A stretch of 64,000 bases of DNA, taken from positions 325,012 to 389,011 of the forward strand of contig CAVZTX010000011.1 of the NCBI GenBank assembly GCA_963778375.1, read 5' to 3'. Below are positions 27,237 through 34,695 of this stretch, piece by piece (position 1 is the stretch's first letter; each line of letters begins with the position of its first letter). A program made the position numbers and the translations under genes. The notes under the pieces are model-generated. The model was not told the origin of the DNA and ran no database searches. It saw nothing but the letters and a program-made list of their open reading frames with translations. This stretch comes from CAVZTX01 sp963778375. GTDB lineage: Bacteria; Chloroflexota; Ktedonobacteria; Ktedonobacterales; Ktedonobacteraceae.

Positions 27237-28979
27237 TCACGCCATTCCCTTCCGAATCTCTTCCTGTATAACCGTCACTGCATCGGCCAGCGGCACAATA
27301 CGGCTCTCTTTTTGTGAGCGCAATTTCAGTTCAATGCCCCCATTCTTCAGCGAACGCCGACTGACTACAGCACGTAGCGGCAAGCCGATCAGATCGGCAT
27401 CGTTGAACTTGACACCGGCTGACTCAGGGCGATCATCAAAGAGCACTTCGACACCAGCCGCTGTCAAATCGGCATAGAGTTGCTCTGCTGCCTGAGCTGT
27501 CTCTTGCTTGTCTAGATCGAGTCCAACCAACGCGACATGGTATGGTGCGATACTCATCGGCCAGATGATGCCTTTCTCGTCATGGCTCTGTTCGACGGTG
27601 ATGCCCATCATGCGCGTGATACCGATACCATAGCAGCCCATCAGCATCAAGTGGGGCACGCCCTCGGAATCAAGGTAGGTTGCATCAAAGAGATCACTGT
27701 ACTTCGTGCCCAGTTTGAAGATATGCCCAAGTTCACTGCCACGTATGGCATGCAGCGTGCCGCCACAATGCACGCAGGTTGCGCCATCAAAAGCGGAAGC
27801 AATATCTTCCCAGACATCCACGCGAAAATCGCGTGGATAGTTCACATTCTTGAAGTGATAATTCGCCCTATTCGCGCCTGCAACGAAGTTGTTCCCCAGC
27901 TTGAGGGACACATCCGCAATAATCAGTACATCTTGCCCTTTGTTGAGTGGCGAGATATAACCGGCCACAATCCCATGTTGCTCCAGTTCTTCCGGCGTGG
28001 CAAGATGCAGATCGACCGGGTTGATCCCATTGCGTGTAATCGTGTTGGTCAGCTTCACCTCGTTTATCTCAAGGTCGCCACGCGCCATTGCCAGGATTAG
28101 CCGACCACTTGCTACATAGGCAACAGTTTTGATTGTCTTCGCCGCCGGTATATCCAAAAATGCAGAAAGGTCTTCGATGCTGGTCGTATCCGGCGTCAAC
28201 ACCTCTTCCAATGCTGCCTCCTCCTCGCGGGGTAGCTCGGAGCGCACAAATTCCGCCTTCTCACGATTGGCTGCATAATCGCAGGTATCGCACTTCATCG
28301 CCTCATCCTCGCCCGCCTCGGTGATTGCGATAAACTCCTGCGAGTCCTTACCGCCAATCGCCCCGCTATCGGCATGAATGACGATGAAATTGAAGCCGCA
28401 GCGACGAAAGATGGTCGAGTAGGCCTTGCTCATCTTGTTATAGCTCACATCGAGCCCGGCCGCATCGGCATCGAAGCTATAGAGATCTTTCATAATGAAT
28501 TCACGCGTACGCAGCATTCCACCACGTGGGCGTGGCTCATCACGCTCTTTGACTTGAATCTGATAGATAAGCTGCGGCAAGTCTCGATAACTGCGCACAA
28601 ATTCCTTGGCGAGTAGCGTCACGACCTCCTCGTGCGTTGGACCGAGCACCATCTCGCGGTCTCTACGATCTTTGAAGCTAAAGAGGACCGGGCCATAGCC
28701 CTCCGCCCGGCTCGGACTGCCATTGCTGGGGTGCTTCTCCCAGATATCTTTGGGCTGAATCACCGGCATCGTAACTTCCTGACCACCGGCACGATCCATC
28801 TCCTCGCGCACAATCCGCGTGATCTTATGTAGAACACGTTCGCCCATCGGCAGGAAGCTATAGACACCTGCTGTAAGTTGCCGTATAAAGCCCGCTCGCA
28901 CTAACAGTTCCTGATTGCCGCCTTCTGAATCGCGCGGAGCTTCTCGCAGTGTTTTTGTGAGTTGTTGTGATACTCGCAT
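27237..28979 (-). CDS. proS: Prolyl-tRNA synthetase, bacterial type with insertion domain
   Basis: 580-residue class II synthetase joining proline to tRNA-Pro. Motif 2 region (RPRGGMLRTREFIMKDLYSFD) and motif 3 (GCYGIGITRMMG) are present. The roughly 170-residue insertion between motifs 2 and 3 (CDTCDYAANREKAEF ... FLDIPAAKTIKTVAYV...) is the cis-editing INS domain of bacterial ProRS, which clears Ala-tRNA-Pro. The C-terminal anticodon-binding domain ends near ESRIVPLADAV. ATG 28979 follows AGGAGGT. It is the third gene of a T-box-led operon that already carries another ProRS. Confidence 0.95.
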   Translation of the reverse strand: MRVSQQLTKTLREAPRDSEGGNQELLVRAGFIRQLTAGVYSFLPMGERVLHKITRIVREEMDRAGGQEVTMPVIQPKDIWEKHPSNGSPSRAEGYGPVLFSFKDRRDREMVLGPTHEEVVTLLAKEFVRSYRDLPQLIYQIQVKERDEPRPRGGMLRTREFIMKDLYSFDADAAGLDVSYNKMSKAYSTIFRRCGFNFIVIHADSGAIGGKDSQEFIAITEAGEDEAMKCDTCDYAANREKAEFVRSELPREEEAALEEVLTPDTTSIEDLSAFLDIPAAKTIKTVAYVASGRLILAMARGDLEINEVKLTNTITRNGINPVDLHLATPEELEQHGIVAGYISPLNKGQDVLIIADVSLKLGNNFVAGANRANYHFKNVNYPRDFRVDVWEDIASAFDGATCVHCGGTLHAIRGSELGHIFKLGTKYSDLFDATYLDSEGVPHLMLMGCYGIGITRMMGITVEQSHDEKGIIWPMSIAPYHVALVGLDLDKQETAQAAEQLYADLTAAGVEVLFDDRPESAGVKFNDADLIGLPLRAVVSRRSLKNGGIELKLRSQKESRIVPLADAVTVIQEEIRKGMA

Positions 28980-28989
28980 AATTTACCTC

Positions 28990-29662
28990 CTACACGGTCA
29001 AAGCGCGTATGTCGCTTGCCTGACCACCATTAAATTCAACCATTCTCTGACCCGCGAGCGCAGCCTGATGCTCGATGATGCGCGGGTCAAGCGTTGCTGG
29101 CGCGTAAATCGCCAACAGAATATCCGTTGTTTCTGTAGTCACCTTCGTACGTTCGGAATCCGAGACAGTACTGCCCATAATTCCTTCGTCATCCGCAATG
29201 ATGACCTTGTTCTCTACCGAGAACACCTGTCGCCCAATGCCTGGATATGTTTCACCGGGCTCTCCGACGCGCACTCGAACCTGTCCCTTCACATGACGTA
29301 GGTCATAGATGCACATCGGTAACAGAAACTCCAGCGAACATAGATTGTTCACATCCACAGCAGTGTTAATGTGATAGAGCCCTTGCCCTTTCAGCACACG
29401 ACGTAACAAGGCCTCAGACGAGGGGCGATACCGCGTAGGATCGAAACCGAACGCTTTCTGCAAACCGCGCACCGCTGCTATCTGCCCATATTCCGACAGT
29501 TTATCAAGTGAATATTCTCTCGCTTGTCGCTGGCAAATCGCCTCTACCTGGCTCCATAAGTCGTTCATCATGCTCACGCACCTTCACCCCGGCAATCGTA
29601 ACCATGCCGAATATGACGCCTGGAATGCGTGTTTTTAAGCGTTCATCTAGTTGTAACTGCAT
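28990..29662 (-). pseudogene. Free-standing B3/B4 tRNA-editing-domain protein, split by a frameshift
   Basis: Reads as about 224 residues of a B3/B4-domain protein, the fold of the PheRS beta-subunit editing domain. The N-terminal part (MQLQLDERLKTRIPGVIFGMVTIAGVKVREHDERL) is in one frame. The remainder (WSQVEAICQRQAREYSLDKLSEY ... YRPSSEALLRRVLKG ... DVNNLCSLEFLLPMCIYD) is in another. Removing one base near 29557 joins them. ATG 29662 has GTGAGGAAC upstream. Relatives are proposed to deacylate mischarged tRNAs in trans. Its position between two ProRS genes suggests quality control of tRNA-Pro, which is inference. The frameshift may be a sequencing error. Confidence 0.75.
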
Positions 29663-29699
29663 ATGTTCCTCACATGAATTATCCTCTGCGCATTGATCT

Positions 29700-31151
29700 T
29701 TAGTAAGCGCGGGCGAAGATGGCTTCGCAGGTGGCCAGCTCTCCGGTGTAGATAGATTTTCCTCTGACCCCACCTTCTGGTTGGTCAAAAGGAATAACTC
29801 GCAGGGTTGCCTTAGTCTCTTCTTTGATAGCCAGTTCCGCCGCGCTGTCTTCAGCCCATTTCACACGCACAAAGCCTCGCTTCTCAGCGATAATCTGCTT
29901 GAACTCTTCATAACTGTCAGTGTAATACGTATTTTTAGCTCTGAACTCCGCTGCTCGCGAGAAGAGTGCACGCTGTACCTCCTCTAACAGTTCAGGCAAT
30001 CGAGTTTCCAGGGCTTCCAGACCCACTGGCTCTTTGGAACGGTTGTCACGGCGTACCAACATTACACTGTTGTTCTGCACATCACGCGGCCCAATTTCCA
30101 TGCGTACTGGTACACCGCGCAATTCCCATTCATTAAATTTCCAGCCAGGCGTATTTTCACTTGTGTCAACTTTGAGTCGGACTTTGCCCTTGAGCATCTT
30201 TTGGATGCGCTCTACCATCTCGCTCACGACAGCTTTTTCGTCATCCTTACGCCAGATAGGAACAATTACTACCTGGTAGGGCGCAATGCGAGGCGGCAAT
30301 ATGAGGCCCGACTTGTCCCCGTGTACCATGATGACGCCGCCAATCACACGCGTACTCAGGCCCCAGCTTGTCGTGGCACAATACTTGCGCTGCCCGTCAG
30401 CATCCAGGTATTGCATATCAAAACCCATCGCGAAATTTGTGCCGAGATTGTGACTCGTCCCTGCTTGTAGGGCTTTCCCATCGCCCATCATAGCCTCGAT
30501 ACTGTAGGTACGCAGCGCCCCGGCAAACTTTTCGTTCTCGCTCTTGCGTCCGGCGATAACAGGGATAGCTGCATCTTCCTCGATAAAGGCCCGGTAGACT
30601 TCGAGCATCATGCGGGTACGTTCTTCAGCCTCCTCAACGCTGCGATGGGCCGTATGCCCCTCCTGCCAGAGAAATTCTGCTGTGCGCAAAAATAGGGTGG
30701 TACGTTTCTCCCAACGCATGACGTTATTCCACAGGTTTATCAGGAGCGGTAAGTCGCGATAGCTCTGGATCCATTTAGCAAAGCTATGGCCAATGATCGT
30801 TTCACTGGTAGGACGGATGGCCAATGGCTCCTCTAGCTCTTCGTTTCCGCCGCGTGTGACCCAGGCCACTTCGGGGGCAAACCCTTCGACATGCTCCGCC
30901 TCCCTTTCCAGGAAACTGCGTGGGATCAGCAGCGGAAAGTAGGCGTTGACGACGCCAGTTTCTTTAAAACGTGAATCCAAGAGATGCTGAATATGTTCCC
31001 AGATAGCGTAGCCATACGGGCGAATGATCATACAGCCCCGTACCGGTGCATAATCCGCTAGCTCGGCTTTACGTACGACCTGGTTATACCATTTCGAAAA
31101 ATCGTCTTCCTGGTCGATGATTTCTTCGACATGCTTTTCCTGATTCGCCAT
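29700..31151 (-). CDS. proS: Prolyl-tRNA synthetase, archaeal/eukaryote-like type without insertion domain
   Basis: 483-residue ProRS of the 'type 3' group: no INS editing domain between motifs 2 and 3. Signatures are RPYGYAIWEHIQ, IRPTSETIIGHSFAKWI, LFLRTAEFLWQEGHTAH, TSWGLSTRVIGGVIMVHGD and GPRDVQNNSVMLVRRD, and the protein ends in IFARAY (terminal Tyr as in this group). The first codon with a strong signal is ATG 31151 (GGAGGTCACCT directly upstream); the frame runs further 5' through the T-box leader. It is first in the operon, so both ProRS enzymes and the B3/B4 protein are predicted to respond to uncharged tRNA-Pro. Confidence 0.95.
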   Translation of the reverse strand: MANQEKHVEEIIDQEDDFSKWYNQVVRKAELADYAPVRGCMIIRPYGYAIWEHIQHLLDSRFKETGVVNAYFPLLIPRSFLEREAEHVEGFAPEVAWVTRGGNEELEEPLAIRPTSETIIGHSFAKWIQSYRDLPLLINLWNNVMRWEKRTTLFLRTAEFLWQEGHTAHRSVEEAEERTRMMLEVYRAFIEEDAAIPVIAGRKSENEKFAGALRTYSIEAMMGDGKALQAGTSHNLGTNFAMGFDMQYLDADGQRKYCATTSWGLSTRVIGGVIMVHGDKSGLILPPRIAPYQVVIVPIWRKDDEKAVVSEMVERIQKMLKGKVRLKVDTSENTPGWKFNEWELRGVPVRMEIGPRDVQNNSVMLVRRDNRSKEPVGLEALETRLPELLEEVQRALFSRAAEFRAKNTYYTDSYEEFKQIIAEKRGFVRVKWAEDSAAELAIKEETKATLRVIPFDQPEGGVRGKSIYTGELATCEAIFARAY

Positions 31152-31181
31152 AGGTGACCTCCAAACAGAAGAAAAGTGCAT

Positions 31182-31440
31182 AAAAAAACCCGCCCTCATA
31201 TCAAGGACGAGTTGTTTGCCCGTGGTACCACCTCTATTGAACTGCACTTTACAGCACAGTTCCACTTAAACGGTTCATCTAAGAACCGCTCCCTTTGCTA
31301 ACGGTGGGACTCCGGTCAGTTTCTCACTGACGCTCTCAGGTGGGTTCGACGTGCTCTCCATCTACCGGCTTCCACTGCCCCGGCTCGCTAATCGACTACT
31401 TCTACGTCTACTGTTCCTGGTCGATGCGTTCGCTGTCTTC
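31182..31440 (-). promoter_or_regulatory. T-box leader upstream of the prolyl-tRNA synthetase operon
   Basis: On the minus strand the conserved T-box core AGGTGGTACCACGGG (around 31218-31233) is followed by an intrinsic terminator: arms ACTCGTCC (31212-31205) and GGGCGGGT (31195-31188), then seven T's. Upstream, a long structured region has the features of Stem I. GAACCCACC at about 31347-31339 offers a CCC (Pro) codon followed by A as the candidate specifier, matching the downstream ProRS. Uncharged tRNA-Pro would stabilise the antiterminator and allow readthrough. The T-box core and terminator are clear; the specifier position is inference without folding. Confidence 0.88.
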
Positions 31441-31499
31441 AATTGGTTATATTAAGAATACACTAAGCTATTGGGACTGTCAAGCACGATAGAACTGAT

Positions 31500-31660
31500 C
31501 GCCTCATTTGTAGGGGTCCGATGGTCCACATAAACTAATGAATTGGGGAATGACTGTAGGGGCCGAGCAGACGCCGTCTGGGGACGGTGTGCTGTCCGGG
31601 GTACAGGCAATGAGCGCCCATCGCCGATGTATCGGCCACCGATGGCAATTTAATGCTTTA
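31500..31660. repeat. Type B repeat cluster upstream of the cupredoxin gene
   Basis: Contains TGTAGGGGTCCGATGGTCC at about 31510, TGTAGGGGCCGAGCAGACGC around 31557, and GCCGATGTATCGGCCACCGA near 31623. The segment continues to 31801 with ACATCAGACACATCAGACACATC-type short direct repeats at 31715-31740, close to where the promoter of the next gene should be. Confidence 0.6.
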
Positions 31661-31801
31661 TTAATTTGTTAATCATCATTATCGTGCCCCAGGTGGGCTG
31701 GGAGCTAATCCAACATACATCAGACACATCAGACACATCTTTTAGCGTTATAATTTAGACGAATGATTCCTTAAAAATTTCCATAGAAAAGAGCCAAACC
31801 A

Positions 31802-32188
31802 ATGAAAAAGCTTGTAGCCACTTTTGTCCTATTCTTGTTGGCGTCAACCTTCATCATCGCTTGTAGTAGTAATCCCGGCGGGGGCAGTAGCGGCGGGAAT
31901 GACGTGCATATGAATGATATCAACTTCGTCGTACCTTCGATTACCATCACCAAAGGCAGTAGCATCACCCTCATCAGTGATACAGGAGTTGCCCATATCA
32001 TCTCAAATGGCAAGTGGGTGAATGACATCCCAGAACCCAACAAAGAAGCAGGTGCGCCCCTGGTCAACAACCTGATGTTCAGTGACGCCGGTCAGAGCCA
32101 GACAGTCGGGCCATTCAACACAGCGGGAACATTTCACCTCTATTGCAGCGTACATACAGGCATGAATCTCACCGTGACCGTAAAGTAG
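31802..32188 (+). CDS. Cupredoxin-like (plastocyanin/azurin-type) lipoprotein
   Basis: 128 residues. Signal peptide with lipobox TFIIAC at about 17-22, then a Gly/Ser spacer and a single cupredoxin domain. Probable copper ligands are His in GVAHIIS and the C-terminal Cys, His and Met in LYCSVHTGMN, the classical order for blue copper proteins. It would act as a membrane-tethered electron carrier on the outer face. No oxidase or nitrite reductase gene is nearby, so its partner is unknown. A type B repeat follows immediately after the stop codon. Confidence 0.88.
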   Translation: MKKLVATFVLFLLASTFIIACSSNPGGGSSGGNDVHMNDINFVVPSITITKGSSITLISDTGVAHIISNGKWVNDIPEPNKEAGAPLVNNLMFSDAGQSQTVGPFNTAGTFHLYCSVHTGMNLTVTVK

Positions 32189-32275
32189 TAGGGGCCGATT
32201 CATCGCGCCCACCGCCGATGTATCGGCTAAACGGGGCCAAACGATTCCCCAATTCGTTTGTTAAACAGCATTATC
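32189..32275. repeat. Type B repeat downstream of the cupredoxin gene
   Basis: GTAGGGGCCGATTCATCG, then CCGATGTATCGGC, with palindromic GCCGAT...ATCGGC arms. It sits between convergent genes (cupredoxin + and MFS -), a position suited to transcription termination. Confidence 0.65.
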
Positions 32276-32298
32276 GGTCTTGCCTCGTAAACCACCCA

Positions 32299-33567
32299 TC
32301 ACGATGAAAGCTCATCCTGTACCTCAGCAATGGAACGTGCCCCACGCACATGCGTATTCACCGTTGCTGCTAGTGCGAAACCGGCCATCCCAATCGAGCA
32401 GGCGAGTATAGTCACAACCACGCCGAAACGTTGAATGAGTATGCCGGTTAGCGCTAATCCTAGTGGCTGACCACCAAACGCAATCAGCCGAAACATGCTA
32501 TTCACACGCCCTTGCAGCTCGTCCGGAATAATCGCCATTCGATAGCTCATCTGCACAACGTTATAAATGGGGCCCATGAAAAAGCTAACAGCGAGTAGGA
32601 GGCCCAAGACGACAACATTAGGAGCAATGGCGAAGAATGGGATTGAAAGGGCAGAGAGCCATGTAGTTCCAATGATCACCTGTGCAAAACTAAGCCTTCT
32701 TTGAATGGATGGCGCAACGATGGCCCCCAGGATACCACCGGCGCCTCCAATCGCAAAGATGAGACCTATTACGAAAGACGATGCATGCTGGTTCTGAGCC
32801 AGTACGATCACAATCAAGGTAAACCCTGCGAAAATGAGGTTGTACCCCCCAGTTAGAATTGCGATGAAGCGAATAAGTCGCTGGTGCCACAACCATGTAA
32901 GTCCTTCTCGAATCTCAACCCATAACGCACGCCGGGCAACTGTCCTTTCCTTCTGAAATTTTGCCCGAATAAAGAACAATGAAACGACAGAGGCCGCGTA
33001 CGAAATTGCATCCGTGAGAAACGGCAGGGATCGCCCTGCTGCGTACAGTGCGCCGCCGAGTGACGGACCCAGGAGCGATGTAATGCCTTCAGTAGACGCA
33101 TTTTGAGCGTTGGCGGCAGACAATTGCTCTTTGGTGACGACGCGCGGAAGACAGGCTACCTCAGCAATATTGAAGAAGACGAAAAGCGTTCCTTCAATAG
33201 CAGAAACGAGATAGAGCTGCAATACCGTCAAATGCCCAAGAAAAAGGGCAATAGGAATACTTGCCATACTGAGCGCGCGACCTGTATCGCAGAGAATCAT
33301 GGTGCGCTTGCGGTCCCAGCGATCAATGAGGGCACCTGCTGGAAGACTGAAGATCAAGTAAGGCAGAGCACGCAGAGCACCGGCAAATCCGGCCTGCGCG
33401 GGAGAATGCGTCACAGCCAGAATAAGCAAAGGAAACGCAAGTTGCGATACCTGCGTGCCTGTAGAAGAAACCGTCTGACCACTCCATAGGAGCATATAGT
33501 CCAGGTTGCGCCAGAGTGGTCGACGAGGACGCTGAGACCGCTCTTCATTGACAGTAGTTTGCGTCAT
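32299..33567 (-). CDS. MFS transporter (EntS/MFS_3-like exporter)
   Basis: 422-residue 12-helix major facilitator. The start PLWRNLDYMLLWSGQTVSSTGTQVSQLAFPLLIL and the loop GALIDRWDRKRTMILCDTGRA (MFS signature A region) are typical of the MFS_3/EntS group exporting siderophores, macrolides or other drugs. GGAGGAATTTC precedes ATG 33567. An ArsR-like regulator lies 106 bases upstream on the same strand, and a UvrA-like ATPase diverges from it. The trio looks like a small drug-resistance locus; substrate unknown. Confidence 0.9.
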   Translation of the reverse strand: MTQTTVNEERSQRPRRPLWRNLDYMLLWSGQTVSSTGTQVSQLAFPLLILAVTHSPAQAGFAGALRALPYLIFSLPAGALIDRWDRKRTMILCDTGRALSMASIPIALFLGHLTVLQLYLVSAIEGTLFVFFNIAEVACLPRVVTKEQLSAANAQNASTEGITSLLGPSLGGALYAAGRSLPFLTDAISYAASVVSLFFIRAKFQKERTVARRALWVEIREGLTWLWHQRLIRFIAILTGGYNLIFAGFTLIVIVLAQNQHASSFVIGLIFAIGGAGGILGAIVAPSIQRRLSFAQVIIGTTWLSALSIPFFAIAPNVVVLGLLLAVSFFMGPIYNVVQMSYRMAIIPDELQGRVNSMFRLIAFGGQPLGLALTGILIQRFGVVVTILACSIGMAGFALAATVNTHVRGARSIAEVQDELSS

Positions 33568-33615
33568 GAAATTCCTCCATCAGTCTCTTGGACATAATCA
33601 TGAACTTTAACGCAT

Positions 33616-33672
33616 TTCCGTAGGAGCCGATTGATCGGCTTCGGGACGGGGCAACCTCTTCCCCATTCATTC
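33616..33672. repeat. Type B-related repeat between regulator and MFS genes
   Basis: CGTAGGAGCCGATTGATCGG forms a small palindrome (GCCGATTGATCGGC). It sits in the regulator-transporter spacer and could attenuate transcription into the transporter gene. Confidence 0.6.
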
Positions 33673-33673
33673 G

Positions 33674-34330
33674 TCAATCAATATAATCTGACCCTACCGA
33701 CTCCGATGATCTAATTGATTGTTCACCTTGCACATATCGCGGAGCCAGGAACATCGTAGTAAATAGACCATAGACCTGCCCATCTGGATCGGACTTTTCC
33801 GCAATAAATTCATAGACAAGATCGTCGAGCCGTTTTTTGTAAACCTCCGCACGTTCTGGTGAGAGGCGCACACGAGGGAATGAAGTGCCATACACAGCAT
33901 CCTCCCCTTTTTCAGCCAGCGTTTCCGAAATCTGATCATGCAGGTCTGTGACAAAATCAAGTGTCGGCGACCTCTCACCCCGAACCTCAGGCGGAAACTC
34001 GAAAGTGAAGATGCGGGCAGTGCGCGTGTAATAATTCGCAATGATCCCCCGTATAATGCGGCGAGCAATCACCTGTGCCAATCCCACCTCTTCAAGGACA
34101 TGCAGGTGATGCCCGATAGAGCCAGGAGTAGCCCCAAGCTGATCAGCAATCTGCTTAGCAGTCGCTGGCCGATTCTGGATAATGCTCAGAATCCTTATTC
34201 GAATGGGATCACCCACGGCCTTGAATTGCTGCACCGTATTGATAACCAATCTCAAAGGCAACTCCGGCATAGCCACCGGAACATCCTCTGGCAAAGCGTC
34301 AAGTTCATCTTTTCGTTCTAAAGCGTTCAC
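33674..34330 (-). CDS. ArsR-type winged-helix transcriptional regulator
   Basis: 218 residues. The N-terminal half holds a winged helix (FKAVGDPIRIRILSIIQNRPATAKQIADQLGATPGSIGHHLHVLEEVGLAQV, about residues 36-87), close to the HTH_20/ArsR group. The C-terminal ~110 residues form a larger effector or dimerisation region without metal-binding Cys. GTG 34330 is the likely start because GAGGAGGTGCC lies just upstream; the frame also runs back to an ATG at 34387 that falls inside a type A repeat and has no ribosome-binding site. Probable repressor of the MFS and UvrA-like genes (inference). Confidence 0.85.
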   Translation of the reverse strand: MNALERKDELDALPEDVPVAMPELPLRLVINTVQQFKAVGDPIRIRILSIIQNRPATAKQIADQLGATPGSIGHHLHVLEEVGLAQVIARRIIRGIIANYYTRTARIFTFEFPPEVRGERSPTLDFVTDLHDQISETLAEKGEDAVYGTSFPRVRLSPERAEVYKKRLDDLVYEFIAEKSDPDGQVYGLFTTMFLAPRYVQGEQSIRSSESVGSDYID

Positions 34331-34382
34331 CGGCACCTCCTCTAACGCAAAAACAAAATTGACACAAGGTAAATCCTCCCCT

Positions 34383-34410
34383 GTCATCCTGAGTGCAACG
34401 AACGACCTGC
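34383..34410. repeat. Type A repeat, single diverged arm
   Basis: GTCATCCTGAGTGCAACGAA followed by a diverged tail. It lies in the divergent regulatory region just upstream of the ArsR-like start. Confidence 0.7.
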
Positions 34411-34508
34411 GCTGCCAGACATCACCCTTCGCTCACCTTAGATGCCAGACTCACTAGATAGAGTAAATAGCTTGGTACATACTACATCTTTCCCACGTAC
34501 TGAAAATA

Positions 34509-34520
34509 TAGTACGTACTA
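34509..34520. promoter_or_regulatory. Palindrome TAGTACGTACTA, candidate operator
   Basis: A perfect 12-base palindrome in the 365-base divergent region between the ArsR-like regulator and the UvrA-like gene, with similar GGTACATACTACA (34473-34485) and GGTACATT (34630) nearby. Symmetry and location suit a binding site for the winged-helix protein. This is inference from position only. Confidence 0.45.
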
Positions 34521-34695
34521 CAAATATTGTCAAGTGACCATAGCCACTGATACTCATCAGTGGTTGAATAGTACTGTGCGTAATTCTATTTATTGACAGC
34601 TCGCTTGCTACGCATTATAAGAGCTATATGGTACATTGAGCAGAAATGACAAGCACTACGAGAACATATACAAATCTCTCTACGCTGGAGGTCAC

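Noticed and set aside
34331..34387. Longer ArsR-like protein starting at ATG 34387
   Set aside because: That ATG falls in a type A repeat without a ribosome-binding site, whereas GTG 34330 follows GAGGAGGTGCC.
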